The position numbers and the translations under genes were made by a program. Positions 37,551 through 46,853 of a stretch of 64,000 bases of DNA are shown here, in pieces. The stretch's first letter is position 1. Each line of letters begins with the position of its first letter. Below the pieces are notes generated by a model. The model worked only from the letters and a program-made list of their open reading frames with translations. It was not told the DNA's origin and ran no database searches. Source of the DNA: Pseudomonas guariconensis (lineage in GTDB: Bacteria > Pseudomonadota > Gammaproteobacteria > Pseudomonadales > Pseudomonadaceae); the NCBI RefSeq assembly GCF_024127895.1, contig NZ_JAMYBK010000006.1:124001-188000 (forward strand), read 5' to 3'.

Positions 37551-38372
37551 ATGCGCATGGCGAATCCTTCGGGTTTCGCGCTGCTGTGGAAAAAGGCGCC
37601 CCTCGTGGGCGCCTTTTTCATGGGCGCGATCTGGCATGTTCCGGCGCTGGCCTTCTGCCCACTGCCCGACAAGGTACAGCAGGTAGCGGTGCGCCAGGTG
37701 GTGGATGGCGACACCCTGCGCCTGAGCGACGGGCGCAGCGTACGCCTGATCGGCATCAATGCGCCCGAGATCGGCCGCAAGGGCCGTACCAGCGAACCCT
37801 ATGCCGAGGCTGCACGGCGCCGCCTGCAGGCGCTGGTCAAGGCCAGCGACGGCCGTGTCGGGCTGCTGCCGGGTGTCGAAGCGAAAGACAAGTACGGGCG
37901 CACCCTGGCGCACATCTATGGGCGCGATGGCGACAATTTCGAGGCACGGCTGCTCAGCGAAGGGCTGGGCTACCGGGTTGCGGTCGCTCCCAACGTCAAG
38001 CTCGCCGGCTGCCAGCAGCAGGCCGAACAGGCTGCCCGCACCGTGCGGGCGGGGCTCTGGCGGCAGTCGCCGGTCATCCGCGCCAGCGACGTGCGCCAAT
38101 CAGGGTTTGCCGTCATCGGCGGCAAGATCCGCGGTATCGAGCGCAATCGTGGCGGGATCTGGCTGGAGCTGGACGATGCCGTGGTGCTCCAGGTTCCCGC
38201 TCGTCTACAACGCAACTTCCCCTCAGGCTTCTTCGATAACCTCAAGGGACGCCAGGTCGAGGCGCGCGGCTGGGTCGTGGATCGCTCCCGCAAGGGCGGG
38301 TTGAAGCCGGGGCAGCGACGCTGGGTATTGCCATTGACCGATCCGAGCATGTTGGAGCGCATTTCAGGCTAA
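37551..38372 (+). CDS. Secreted thermonuclease-like (SNase) nuclease
   Basis: A 273-residue protein starting 2 nt after rpmE. A signal peptide (KKAPLVGAFFMGAIWHVPAL) precedes a staphylococcal-nuclease domain. VVDGDTLRLSDGRSVRLIGI, NAPEIGRKG and EAKDKYGRTLAHIY supply the acidic and Arg residues of the SNase site. A C-terminal OB-like region of about 90 residues follows. Extracellular or periplasmic DNA/RNA degradation is likely. A strong terminator hairpin lies inside the signal-peptide codons, so expression may depend on read-through or a start at 37620 (MGAIWHV), which would give a poorer signal peptide. Confidence 0.82.
   Translation: MRMANPSGFALLWKKAPLVGAFFMGAIWHVPALAFCPLPDKVQQVAVRQVVDGDTLRLSDGRSVRLIGINAPEIGRKGRTSEPYAEAARRRLQALVKASDGRVGLLPGVEAKDKYGRTLAHIYGRDGDNFEARLLSEGLGYRVAVAPNVKLAGCQQQAEQAARTVRAGLWRQSPVIRASDVRQSGFAVIGGKIRGIERNRGGIWLELDDAVVLQVPARLQRNFPSGFFDNLKGRQVEARGWVVDRSRKGGLKPGQRRWVLPLTDPSMLERISG
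37590..37618 (+). terminator. rpmE terminator embedded in the nuclease coding sequence
   Basis: AAAAAGGCGCCC (37590-37601) pairs perfectly with GGGCGCCTTTTT (37607-37618), with a 5-nt loop. The stem ends in a T-run and lies 42 nt after the rpmE stop, inside the downstream ORF. Confidence 0.8.
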
Positions 38373-38375
38373 AAA

Positions 38376-38409
38376 ATTGTAGACATTACGCTGATGAATT
38401 GTACACACT
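38376..38409. promoter_or_regulatory. Tandem GntR-like operator motifs upstream of maeB
   Basis: ATTGTAGACATT (38376-38387) and ATTGTACACACT (38398-38409) are two near-copies 22 bp apart, about two helical turns. Both resemble the ATTGTnnACAAT half-palindromes bound by GntR/FadR-type regulators. A TTGACA at 38459-38464 could be a maeB -35, though the matching -10 is unclear. Confidence 0.45.
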
Positions 38410-38549
38410 GAGGCCGTATGCCCCGCGGGTTATAGCGTAAAGTCGTAGGCTGAAGGCCTTGACAGAAGTGACCGGGCAGTCTTGTGGCCCCCCGGCTCTT
38501 TGCGTATCCTCGGCGGTCCGTCAGAACAGTAAATAGCGGAATGCCCACC

Positions 38550-39818
38550 ATGTCAGACCTGAAAACCGCCGCTCTCGAATACCACGCTCAGCCTCGTCCG
38601 GGGAAACTGAGCGTCGAGCTCACCAAACCCACCGCAACCGCCCGCGACCTGGCCCTGGCCTACAGCCCGGGCGTCGCCGAACCGGTGCGCGAGATCGGCC
38701 GTGATCCGGAACTGGCCTACCAATACACCGGCAAGGGCAACCTGGTCGCCGTGATTTCCGATGGCACCGCCATCCTGGGCCTGGGCGACCTCGGCCCGCT
38801 GGCCTCCAAGCCGGTCATGGAAGGCAAGGGCGTTCTGTTCAAGCGTTTCGCCGGCATCGATGTGTTCGACATCGAAGTCGACTCGGAAAGCCCACAGGCC
38901 TTCATCGATACCGTCAAGCGCATCTCCATCACCTTCGGCGGCATCAACCTTGAAGACATCAAGGCGCCGGAGTGCTTCGAGATCGAGCGTACCCTGATCG
39001 AGCAGTGCGACATTCCCGTGTTCCACGATGACCAGCACGGCACCGCGATCGTTACCGCGGCCGGCATGATCAACGCCCTGGAAATCGCCGGCAAGAAGCT
39101 CGAAGACGCCAAGATCGTCTGCCTGGGTGCCGGTGCTGCCGCCATCTCCTGCATGAAGCTGCTGGTGAGCATGGGCGCCAAGGTCGAGAACATCTTCATG
39201 ATCGACCGCAGCGGCGTGATCCACGCTGGTCGCGACGACCTGAACCAGTACAAGGCGCAGTTCGCTCACGCCACCGACAAGCGCACCCTGGCCGATGCCC
39301 TGGAAGGTGCGGACGTGTTCGTCGGCCTGTCCGGCCCGAACCTGCTGAGCCCCGAAGGCCTGAAGTCCATGGCGCCGAACCCGATCGTGTTCGCTTGCTC
39401 GAACCCGGACCCGGAAATCAAGCCGGAGCTGGCCCACGAGACCCGCAGCGACGTGATCATGGCCACCGGTCGTTCCGACTACCCGAACCAGGTCAACAAC
39501 GTGCTGGGCTTCCCGTTCATCTTCCGTGGCGCCCTGGACGTACGTGCCAAGCGCATCAACGAAGAGATGAAGATCGCTGCCGCCATCGCCCTGAAGGACC
39601 TGGCCAAGCTGCCGGTACCGAAGGAAGTCTGCGACGCCTATGGCGTGCAGGCGCTGGAGTTCGGCCGTGAGTACATCATTCCGAAGCCGATGGACCCACG
39701 CCTGATCACCGTCGTTTCCGACGCCGTGGCCAAGGCGGCCATCGAGTCTGGCGTGGCGACCCTGCCGTATCCGCAGCACTACCCGCTGCAGAGCGTGGAC
39801 GAAGTCTTCAACGGCTAA
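38550..39818 (+). CDS. maeB: NADP-dependent malic enzyme (short form)
   Basis: A 422-residue oxidative decarboxylase converting malate to pyruvate with NADPH formation. YSPGVAEPVREI, the malate and metal site VFHDDQHGTAIV, and the nucleotide-binding GAGAAAISCMKLL are present. It lacks the phosphotransacetylase-like C-terminal domain of longer MaeB proteins. The start MSDLKTAA (38550) is preferred over the ATG 9 nt upstream because GCGGA is better spaced. It is followed by a strong terminator. Confidence 0.95.
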   Translation: MSDLKTAALEYHAQPRPGKLSVELTKPTATARDLALAYSPGVAEPVREIGRDPELAYQYTGKGNLVAVISDGTAILGLGDLGPLASKPVMEGKGVLFKRFAGIDVFDIEVDSESPQAFIDTVKRISITFGGINLEDIKAPECFEIERTLIEQCDIPVFHDDQHGTAIVTAAGMINALEIAGKKLEDAKIVCLGAGAAAISCMKLLVSMGAKVENIFMIDRSGVIHAGRDDLNQYKAQFAHATDKRTLADALEGADVFVGLSGPNLLSPEGLKSMAPNPIVFACSNPDPEIKPELAHETRSDVIMATGRSDYPNQVNNVLGFPFIFRGALDVRAKRINEEMKIAAAIALKDLAKLPVPKEVCDAYGVQALEFGREYIIPKPMDPRLITVVSDAVAKAAIESGVATLPYPQHYPLQSVDEVFNG

Positions 39819-39833
39819 CGGCACGCAAAAAAG

Positions 39834-39861
39834 AACCGGCTCATATGAGCCGGTTTTTTTT
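39834..39861. terminator. Terminator between convergent maeB and mrcA
   Basis: AACCGGCTCAT (39834-39844) pairs perfectly with ATGAGCCGGTT (39845-39855) and runs into eight T. A-rich sequence on the other side (39827-39832) suggests it may also serve the opposite strand. Confidence 0.85.
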
Positions 39862-39936
39862 GCTTCGAGCTTCGATCTGCAAGAGGTGTTGCGCAGGCTT
39901 CGATACCTTGCTCGGCATCTGGCTCAGCGCAAGACA

Positions 39937-39953
39937 GCTTGCAGCGTGTAGCT
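39937..39953. repeat. Dispersed intergenic repeat, copy 1
   Basis: GCTTGCAGCGTGTAGCT occurs here just after the mrcA stop and identically at 54457-54473 between gltB and gltD. Related TTGCAG/GCTTGC fragments appear at 34930 and 32330. It looks like a short dispersed repeat of intergenic regions. Confidence 0.65.
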
Positions 39954-42406
39954 CAGAAGAGATCCATAGGCGCCGTCTCGTCGGCTGGCAGTGGGCTGCC
40001 GGGTACGACGCCATTGCCCAGTTCGTCCATCGAAGGCGGCGAGTCCTCGGCCTTGAACAGTTCGAAGTAGGCATTCGGTGTGCTCGGCGTAGCCGCCCGG
40101 CCGCTGATCGGGTCGACCCGCAGGCTGAGGATGCCTTCCGGCTCGGCCGGGGCATGTTCTGGCTTGTCCTTGAGCGCGGCGCCCATGAAGTTCATCCAGA
40201 TCGGCAGCGCAGCGGTGCCGCCGTACTCGCGGCGACCCAAGGTTTCCGGTTGGTCGAAACCGACCCATACGGTGGTGACGTAGTCGGCGTTGTACCCGGA
40301 GAACCAGGCATCCTTGGACTCGTTGGTGGTGCCGGTCTTGCCCGCCAGGTCGCTGCGGCCCAGGGCCAGGGCGCGGCGGCCGGTGCCGCGCTTGATCACG
40401 TCCTGGAGCATGCTGGTGAGGATGTAGCTGGTGCGCCCGTCGATGATGCGCTCGGCCACCGCCGGCAGCTGGGGTGGCGGCGCCACCTGGCCAAGGGCCG
40501 ACGGTGCCTCGCCGGGCAATGCCTCGGTGCTGATCGGCTGCTCCGGCGCGGCGAGGCCGGCCTGGTCCTCGTTGGCCTGCGGTACCCGTGCCGGGTTGGC
40601 GGTGAACAGGGTCTCGCCGTTGCGGCTCTCGATGCGCTCGATCAGGTACGGATTGATCTTGTAGCCGCCATTGGCGAAGGCGCTCCAGCCGGTAGCGATC
40701 TCCATCGGCGTCAGCGTCGCGGTGCCCAGGGCCAGCGATAGGTTGCGGGGCAGGTCCTGCTTGTTGAAGCCGAACTTGGCGATGTAGTCGATGGTGCGGT
40801 CCACGCCCATGGCTTGCAGCAGGCGGATCGACACCAGGTTGCGCGACTTGTACAGCGCCTCGCGCATGCGGATCGGGCCGAGGAAGGTATTGGTGTCGTT
40901 CTTCGGGCGCCAGACCTTGTCCAGGTACTCGTCGACGAACACGATCGGCGCATCGTTGACCAGGCTGGCGGCGGTGTAGCCATTGTCCAGCGCGGCGCTG
41001 TAGACGAATGGCTTGAAGCTCGAGCCTGGCTGGCGCTTGGCCTGCATCGCACGGTTGTAGTTGCTCTGCTCGAACGAGAAACCACCCACCAGGGCGCGAA
41101 TGGCGCCGCTGTACGGGTCCAGGGTGACCAGCGCGCTCTGCGCACCAGGTACCTGGCTGAACTTGAGCGTGCCGTCGTCCAGGCGCTGCACGCGGATCAG
41201 GTCGCCGATCTGGGCCACGTCCGCGGGCGATTGCGGCGAGCGCCCCTGGGCATTGCTGTTGAGGAAGGGGCGGGCCCACTTCATGGTTTCCCAGGCCACG
41301 TCCTGTTCCTCGCCGTTGCGGGTCAGCACCTTCAGGCCGGCCTTGTCGACCTGGGTGACGATGGCCGGCTCCAGGCCGCCAAGCGTGCGCTGCTTGGCCA
41401 GCTCCTGCAGCCAGGCGGCGCGGGTCTTGCCCGGGAAGCGCGACTCGGGGCCCCGGTAGCCGTGGCGCTCGTCGTAGTCGGACAGGCCATCGAGTACGGC
41501 CCTGTTGGCCATCTCCTGCATGTCGCTCGGCACCGTGGTGGTGACGCGGAAACCTTCGGTGTAGGCGTCGCTGCCATAGCGCCCGACCATTTCGGCACGG
41601 GCCATCTCGGCGATGTAGGGGGCGTTCACTTCCGGTGTCGGCACGTGGTAGCTGGCGTTCAGGGGCTCGGCCAGGGCTGCCTGGTAGCTGGCTTCGTCGA
41701 TCTTGCCGAGCTTGTACATTCGGCCGAGGATCCAGTCGCGTCGCTCCTTGGCACGCACCGGGTTGGCCAGCGGGTTGAAGCGCGATGGCGCCTTGGGCAG
41801 GCCGGCGATCATGGCCATCTGGGCCAGGCTCACGTCCCGGATCGACTTGCCGTAGTACACCTGTGCGGCGGCCTCGATGCCGTAGGCGCGGTTGCCCAGG
41901 TAGATCTTGTTGACGTACAGCTCGAGGATCTCGTCCTTGGTCAGTTCGCGCTCGATCTGCAAGGCCAGGAGGATCTCGTTGGTCTTGCGCGAGAAGCTGC
42001 GCTCGCTGGTGAGGAAGAAGTTCTTAGCCACCTGCATTGTGATGGTGCTGCCGCCGGTCTGGATATGGCCGGACTTCACCAGCTGGGTCGCGGCACGCAT
42101 CAGGCTGCTCGGGTCGACCCCGTAGTGATTGAGGAAATTGTCGTCCTCGGCTGACAGAAGTGCCTGGATGAACTGCGGGGGAATATCCGCGAAACGGATC
42201 GGCGAACGCCGCATTTCGCCGAACTCGGCGATCAGCTTGCCGTCGCTGCTGTACACCCTCAGGGGGATCTGCAACTGGATGCTTCTAAGGGACTCGACCG
42301 AGGGCAGGCTGGGGCTAAGATACAGAAACGCACCGCTCACACCGAGTACGAGCGCACAGATGACTGCGACGAAAGACCACCAGAAGAACTTCAGCAGGCG
42401 TATCAA
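39953..42406 (-). CDS. mrcA: Penicillin-binding protein 1A (bifunctional)
   Basis: An 817-residue class A PBP. One N-terminal helix is followed by the GT51 transglycosylase (LLSAEDDNFLNHYG with catalytic Glu, GGSTITMQVAKNFFL), an OB-like insert and the transpeptidase with SxxK in GSSFKPF, SRN in KSRNLVS and KTGT in AGKTGTTNES. It polymerises and crosslinks peptidoglycan. The start read here is TTG (42406) with a weak ribosome site. TATAAT on the minus strand at 42475-42480 is a likely -10. It is divergent from pilM, as usual in Pseudomonas. Confidence 0.95.
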   Translation of the reverse strand: MIRLLKFFWWSFVAVICALVLGVSGAFLYLSPSLPSVESLRSIQLQIPLRVYSSDGKLIAEFGEMRRSPIRFADIPPQFIQALLSAEDDNFLNHYGVDPSSLMRAATQLVKSGHIQTGGSTITMQVAKNFFLTSERSFSRKTNEILLALQIERELTKDEILELYVNKIYLGNRAYGIEAAAQVYYGKSIRDVSLAQMAMIAGLPKAPSRFNPLANPVRAKERRDWILGRMYKLGKIDEASYQAALAEPLNASYHVPTPEVNAPYIAEMARAEMVGRYGSDAYTEGFRVTTTVPSDMQEMANRAVLDGLSDYDERHGYRGPESRFPGKTRAAWLQELAKQRTLGGLEPAIVTQVDKAGLKVLTRNGEEQDVAWETMKWARPFLNSNAQGRSPQSPADVAQIGDLIRVQRLDDGTLKFSQVPGAQSALVTLDPYSGAIRALVGGFSFEQSNYNRAMQAKRQPGSSFKPFVYSAALDNGYTAASLVNDAPIVFVDEYLDKVWRPKNDTNTFLGPIRMREALYKSRNLVSIRLLQAMGVDRTIDYIAKFGFNKQDLPRNLSLALGTATLTPMEIATGWSAFANGGYKINPYLIERIESRNGETLFTANPARVPQANEDQAGLAAPEQPISTEALPGEAPSALGQVAPPPQLPAVAERIIDGRTSYILTSMLQDVIKRGTGRRALALGRSDLAGKTGTTNESKDAWFSGYNADYVTTVWVGFDQPETLGRREYGGTAALPIWMNFMGAALKDKPEHAPAEPEGILSLRVDPISGRAATPSTPNAYFELFKAEDSPPSMDELGNGVVPGSPLPADETAPMDLF

Positions 42407-42568
42407 GGCTTTTGGGTGTCCAGGTTGGGAGTGGATTGCACGCGGGTCCGGCGGACAGGGAAAAAACGCTGGCCATTATAAGCATTTTTAGCCTCGCCGG
42501 GGCGACCGGCCGGCCCTGGCGGCCGGATCCGACGGCGCGATATCGCTACGATTTCTCAGGAAATAGCC

Positions 42569-43492
42569 ATGCTTGGACGCTTCGGCAGGGATGCCGGTTC
42601 ACTGCTGGGGGTAGAAATTGCCTCCGACTCCGTACGAATCCTTCAATTGCACCGGCGTCGTGGGCGTCGGGTTGTGGCCGCTTGGGCCCTGGAGCCCTTC
42701 GACACGCCCTGGCGCGGTGACGCCTCCCAGGACCCGCAACCCGTGGTGGATGCATTGCGCCGGGCGCGCTTGCGCAGCGGCAGCCGACAGTGCCGGGCGG
42801 CCATCGCGTTGCCAGGCTCGGAGGTGATCTGCAAGGTCTGCCACTTGTCGGCGACCTTGTCCGCGGGGGAGATGGAGGCGCAGTTGCTCACGGATGCCGA
42901 CCGCCTGTTTCCCTTTCCACTACAGGACCTGGCCCTGGATTTCCAGATCCTGGGGCCTGCGTCGGGGCAGCCTGGCCATGTGGACGTGCTGGTGGGCGCG
43001 TGCCGTCAAGGCCTGCTCGAACCGCTGGAGCAGTTGCTCGAGGATGCGGGCTTGCACGCCGAGGCGGCGGAAGTCGACAGCATCGCCCTAGGGCGCCTGT
43101 TGCCCTCGGCCAGCAGCGCGTCGACGGGGTTGCTGCGGCTCGAGGCAGACAGTGCGACCCTGCATGCCTGGCCGCAGGGCGGCTTGCCGCAACGGCTGGC
43201 GCTGCGGTTCGCGCGTTCGGACTCGTGGGAGCGAAGGCTCGAGGGCATTGGCCAACTGCTGCACCATAACCTGCCTACGATCGGGGTCGAGCACCTTTGG
43301 ATTGCGGCAAGCGCTCCTGCGGATGAGGGCTGGGCCGAGGCGCTGAAGGTGCGCCTGGGCATCCCCTGCGAACCCTTGGTGCCCTGCATCGACCTGGCAG
43401 CGGGAACTGACGAGGCCGCTACCCAGGCGCTATTGCGTGACTTCTCGCCCATGGCGCTGGCGTGTGGCCTGGCGTTGGGAGGGGCGCACTGA
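42569..43492 (+). CDS. pilM: Type IV pilus assembly protein PilM
   Basis: A 307-residue actin-like cytoplasmic ATP-binding protein of the pilus alignment complex. LLGVEIASDSVRILQLHR near the N-terminus is the PilM start of the first phosphate loop. It is somewhat shorter than the ~350 residues of typical PilM proteins. AGGAAATAGCC precedes the ATG. The stop overlaps pilN by 1 nt (TGATG). Confidence 0.9.
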   Translation: MLGRFGRDAGSLLGVEIASDSVRILQLHRRRGRRVVAAWALEPFDTPWRGDASQDPQPVVDALRRARLRSGSRQCRAAIALPGSEVICKVCHLSATLSAGEMEAQLLTDADRLFPFPLQDLALDFQILGPASGQPGHVDVLVGACRQGLLEPLEQLLEDAGLHAEAAEVDSIALGRLLPSASSASTGLLRLEADSATLHAWPQGGLPQRLALRFARSDSWERRLEGIGQLLHHNLPTIGVEHLWIAASAPADEGWAEALKVRLGIPCEPLVPCIDLAAGTDEAATQALLRDFSPMALACGLALGGAH

Positions 43493-44028
43493 TGGTACGT
43501 CTGAATCTTTTGCCCTGGCGGGAGCGGCAACGTCGCGCGGCGGTGCGGCGATTCCAGCTCGCACTGGTGGTCAGCCTGCTGCTCGCCTTCTGTGGTGTGA
43601 TGCTGCTCGATCATCTGGCCCGCCAGCGCTTGCAGCAGCAGGCACTGGCCAATGCTGGTCGACAGACGGCCGTGGAAAGCCTGGAGACGCAGTTGCAGCG
43701 AATCGCAGCCCTGCAGGAGGCGCGTGACGACATACAGGCGCAGTATGCGGCCTTGGCCGAGCTGCGGGCAGGCCAGGGGCTGGTCGTGGCGATGTTCGCG
43801 GAGTTCGAGCGGGCAATGCCCGGCGGCTTGCACCTGACTGAACTGACGCTGCAGGGTGGTCGCTTGCAGGTCGTTGGCGTGGCAGCGTCTCCCGCGGTGC
43901 TGGCCCAGCTCATGCGCGACCTGGAGCGTGCGCCTGTGTTGCAGGGCCTGGAGCTGAAGCAACTGCGCCATTTACCGCAAGGCGATGAGTTCCAGTTGGT
44001 GGCGCGTCTGTTGGCGTCCTGGTCATGA
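43492..44028 (+). CDS. pilN: Type IV pilus inner-membrane protein PilN
   Basis: A 178-residue bitopic protein: MVRLNLLPWRERQRR is the conserved PilN tail that binds PilM, followed by the membrane helix ALVVSLLLAFCGVMLLDHLA, a coiled-coil and a small periplasmic domain. It overlaps pilM by 1 nt and the pilO-P gene by 4 nt. Confidence 0.92.
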   Translation: MVRLNLLPWRERQRRAAVRRFQLALVVSLLLAFCGVMLLDHLARQRLQQQALANAGRQTAVESLETQLQRIAALQEARDDIQAQYAALAELRAGQGLVVAMFAEFERAMPGGLHLTELTLQGGRLQVVGVAASPAVLAQLMRDLERAPVLQGLELKQLRHLPQGDEFQLVARLLASWS

Positions 44029-45041
44029 TCGTGGCATCGGCGCGTGGCTGGCTGGAAGCTATCGGAACGTCCCGGGTGGCCATGGGGGCGACCCTGGTTG
44101 CGGTTTCGCTGCTGGTGATCGCCTTGGGTTGGTTGGTCCGCTTGCAGGGCTCGGATCAGGCCTACCGGCTTGGCCAGGCACGGGCACACGAACTGGATGG
44201 CATGTGGCAGGAGCGGGCGCTCCAGGCTCGCGAGCTGGCATCCGCGGAGGTGGCGCTGGCCGATGCCGAACACCAGTTGCGGGAGGCCCGCTGGCGCCTT
44301 TCGGCGGGTGTCGGCATGAGCGACCTGCTCGATGAGCTGGCGAGCTCCGGGCATGCCCATGGGCTGATCTTCGAGCAGCTCGAAGTGCTGGATGAAGTCG
44401 CGCAGGCCGGCTATCGGCAGGTGCCTTTGAAGCACCAGGTGGTAGGGAACTATGCGGCCTTGCGTGCCTGGCTGGAGGAGTGGCTGGGCCAGGTGCGCCT
44501 GCTGCGTGTATCAGGCCTGCGGCTTGCCAGGGTGGATGAGCCGTCGGGGTTGCTGCGCCTGGACCTGGACGTGAATGCCTACCATCCAGGCCAGGTATTG
44601 CCGCCGCCGGCATCGCTGGCGGACGAGCCGGCCCGCCCAGCCGTGCAGGGCGCGCAGGCAGACCTGTTCCTGCCTTGGTCATCGCGCATGGCCTCGGGCG
44701 GCCTGGCGAGGATACCGCTGGCGCAGCTGGAGATGGTCGGCAGCCTGTCGCGGGCTGGCCAGCACCAGGCCTTGCTGTGGTCAGCCGGGCGGCTTTACCG
44801 GGTGGCGCCCGGCGACCGGTTGGGGCGGGGCGACGGCGTCGTGGTACGGGTCGACCGGCAGCAGGTCGAAGTGCGCGAGCGCCTGTTCCTCGGCGGGGCG
44901 TGGCACGAGCGGTCGACCTACCTAGCATTGAGCAAGCCTGTGGGCAAAGAGGTCAGGGATGAGCGTGAAACGGCTGTCGACGTGGGCAATGGCAGTGATG
45001 CTGCCGATTCAGGTGGCATCGGCGACGATCTACCGGGGTGA
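44025..45041 (+). CDS. PilO-PilP fusion, type IV pilus alignment subcomplex
   Basis: A 338-residue single ORF. Residues 1-190 look like PilO: a membrane helix VAVSLLVIALGWLVRL, a coiled-coil, then GYRQVPLKHQVVGNYAALRAWL, the PilO periplasmic core. Residues ~215-310 look like PilP (GGLARIPLAQLEMVGSLSRA, LYRVAPGDRLGRGDG, VEVRERLFL). PilP is normally a separate lipoprotein; here no lipobox or start exists between the halves. PilO and PilP bridge the inner-membrane complex to the PilQ secretin. The last 28 codons overlap the start of pilQ by 83 nt, a large overlap. Confidence 0.83.
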   Translation: MIVASARGWLEAIGTSRVAMGATLVAVSLLVIALGWLVRLQGSDQAYRLGQARAHELDGMWQERALQARELASAEVALADAEHQLREARWRLSAGVGMSDLLDELASSGHAHGLIFEQLEVLDEVAQAGYRQVPLKHQVVGNYAALRAWLEEWLGQVRLLRVSGLRLARVDEPSGLLRLDLDVNAYHPGQVLPPPASLADEPARPAVQGAQADLFLPWSSRMASGGLARIPLAQLEMVGSLSRAGQHQALLWSAGRLYRVAPGDRLGRGDGVVVRVDRQQVEVRERLFLGGAWHERSTYLALSKPVGKEVRDERETAVDVGNGSDAADSGGIGDDLPG

Positions 45042-46233
45042 ACCCCTGTCGTTGAATTTCCAGGATGTGGAAGTGCGTTCGGTGCTGCAGGTGCTGGCCG
45101 ACTACGCAGGCATCAACCTGGTTGCCAGCGATGCGGTACAGGGCAACATCACCCTGCGCCTCGAGGATGTGCCCTGGGACCAGGCCCTGGACCTGGTACT
45201 GCGCAGCAAGGGGCTGGCCCGGCGCGAAGAGGGCAACGTGCTGCTGGTGGCACCGGCAGCCGAACTGGCGGAGCACTCCCGGGAGGCCCGCCTTGGCCAG
45301 GCGCTGGATGCGCAACTGCAGCCCATGCGCCGGGAGTTGTTGCCCATCCATCATGCCAAGGCCTCGGAGCTGGCCGAGCTGCTGCTGGCCACGCTCGCCG
45401 ACGATGGCATCCTCACCGGGCGCGGCAGCCTGAGCGTCGATGCCCGCACCAACACCTTGGTCGTTCACCAGCCCGCCGACCGCCTCGCCGAACTGCGACA
45501 GCTGGTGGCTCAACTGGACGTGCCGGTGCGCCAAGTCCTGATCGAGGCTCGCATCGTCGAAGCCAATGTCGACTACGAGAAAAGCCTGGGCGTACGCTGG
45601 GGAGCCCCGCTCAAGGGCGAGAACGCCCGCCTGGGCAGCGACCTGTTCGTCGACCTGGGCGTGGAACGGGCGACCTCGGCCATTGGCCTGGGCCTGCTAC
45701 GTGGTGGCACGTTGCTGGACCTCGAACTCAGCGCCATGGAAAAGAGCGGCAACGGCGAAATCATCTCCCAGCCCAAGGTGGTGACGGCGGACAAGGAAAC
45801 CGCGCGGATCCTCAAGGGCACCGAGGTGCCCTACCAGGAAACCAGCAAGAGCGGCGCCACCTCCGTTTCGTTTCGCGAGGCATCGCTGTCGCTGGAGGTG
45901 ACCCCGCAGATCACCCCGGACGGCAAGGTCATCATGACCGTGCGGGTGACCAAGGACGAGCCTGACTACGTCAATGCACTGAACGACGTGCCGCCGATCC
46001 GCAAGAACGAGGTCAATGCCAAGGTCCGGGTGACCGATGGTGAAACGATCGTGATCGGCGGGGTGTACTCGACCACGCAAAACAATGTGGTCGACAAGGT
46101 GCCATTTTTGGGCGATCTGCCGTATGTTGGACGGCTGTTTCGACGCGATGCATTACAAGAGAAAAAATCCGAGCTGCTGGTCTTCCTGACTCCGCGTATC
46201 ATGAGTGACCAGGCGATTGCTGTGAGTCGTTGA
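44959..46233 (+). CDS. pilQ: Type IV pilus secretin PilQ (short form)
   Basis: A 424-residue outer-membrane secretin. The signal peptide ([14 protein letters not shown]) is followed by an N0/STN domain ([20 protein letters not shown]), an N1 domain ([20 protein letters not shown]) and the secretin gate ([20 protein letters not shown] to [17 protein letters not shown]). The N-terminal AMIN domains of longer PilQ proteins are absent. It begins inside the 3' end of the pilO-pilP gene. It probably forms the pilus or DNA exit pore. Confidence 0.9.
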   Translation: MSVKRLSTWAMAVMLPIQVASATIYRGEPLSLNFQDVEVRSVLQVLADYAGINLVASDAVQGNITLRLEDVPWDQALDLVLRSKGLARREEGNVLLVAPAAELAEHSREARLGQALDAQLQPMRRELLPIHHAKASELAELLLATLADDGILTGRGSLSVDARTNTLVVHQPADRLAELRQLVAQLDVPVRQVLIEARIVEANVDYEKSLGVRWGAPLKGENARLGSDLFVDLGVERATSAIGLGLLRGGTLLDLELSAMEKSGNGEIISQPKVVTADKETARILKGTEVPYQETSKSGATSVSFREASLSLEVTPQITPDGKVIMTVRVTKDEPDYVNALNDVPPIRKNEVNAKVRVTDGETIVIGGVYSTTQNNVVDKVPFLGDLPYVGRLFRRDALQEKKSELLVFLTPRIMSDQAIAVSR

Positions 46234-46237
46234 TTCT

Positions 46238-46756
46238 GTGCGAAATTTGATACTTGTGGGGCCCATGGGCGCTGGTAAGAGCACCATCGGGCGCCTGTTG
46301 GCCAAAGAGCTGCGCCTGCTGTTCAAGGATTCCGACAAGGAAATCGAGCTGCGAACCGGCGCCAACATCCCGTGGATCTTCGACAAGGAAGGCGAGCCGG
46401 GCTTTCGTGACCGCGAGCAGGCGATGATCGCCGAGCTCAGTGCGCTCGACGGCGTGGTCCTGGCGACCGGCGGTGGCGCCGTGATGCGCGAGGCCAACCG
46501 CAAGGCATTGCGTGAAGGCGGCCGGGTCATCTACCTGCACGCCTCGGTGGAGCAGCAGGTGGGGCGCACCGCCCGTGACCGTAACCGGCCGCTGCTGCGT
46601 ACCGCCAACCCGGAGGCGACCCTGCGTACCCTGCTGGAGACACGCGACCCGCTTTACCGGGAGATCGCCGACCTGGTGGTGGAAACCGACGAACGGCCAC
46701 CGCGCATGGTGGTGCTCGACATCCTCGAGCGCCTGCAGAAGTTGCCGCCCCGGTAA
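46238..46756 (+). CDS. aroK: Shikimate kinase
   Basis: A 172-residue P-loop kinase that phosphorylates shikimate. Walker [10 protein letters not shown] is at residues 8-16; [18 protein letters not shown] and the lid [13 protein letters not shown] are AroK features. The start is GTG at 46238, 4 nt after pilQ, so translation is likely coupled to the pilus operon. Confidence 0.96.
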   Translation: MRNLILVGPMGAGKSTIGRLLAKELRLLFKDSDKEIELRTGANIPWIFDKEGEPGFRDREQAMIAELSALDGVVLATGGGAVMREANRKALREGGRVIYLHASVEQQVGRTARDRNRPLLRTANPEATLRTLLETRDPLYREIADLVVETDERPPRMVVLDILERLQKLPPR

Positions 46757-46853
46757 GCCGGGACTATTCTCGGCGACCAACGCCGAGGCGGGTTTCAACG
46801 TGACCGCGCGGGTCGCCTGGGCGATGCCGCGCCCTAGTACATTGTGGGGATAC

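Noticed and set aside
44959..45041. Frameshift joining pilP to pilQ
   Set aside because: pilQ has its own signal peptide and start; the overlap ends cleanly in a stop and both frames look functional.
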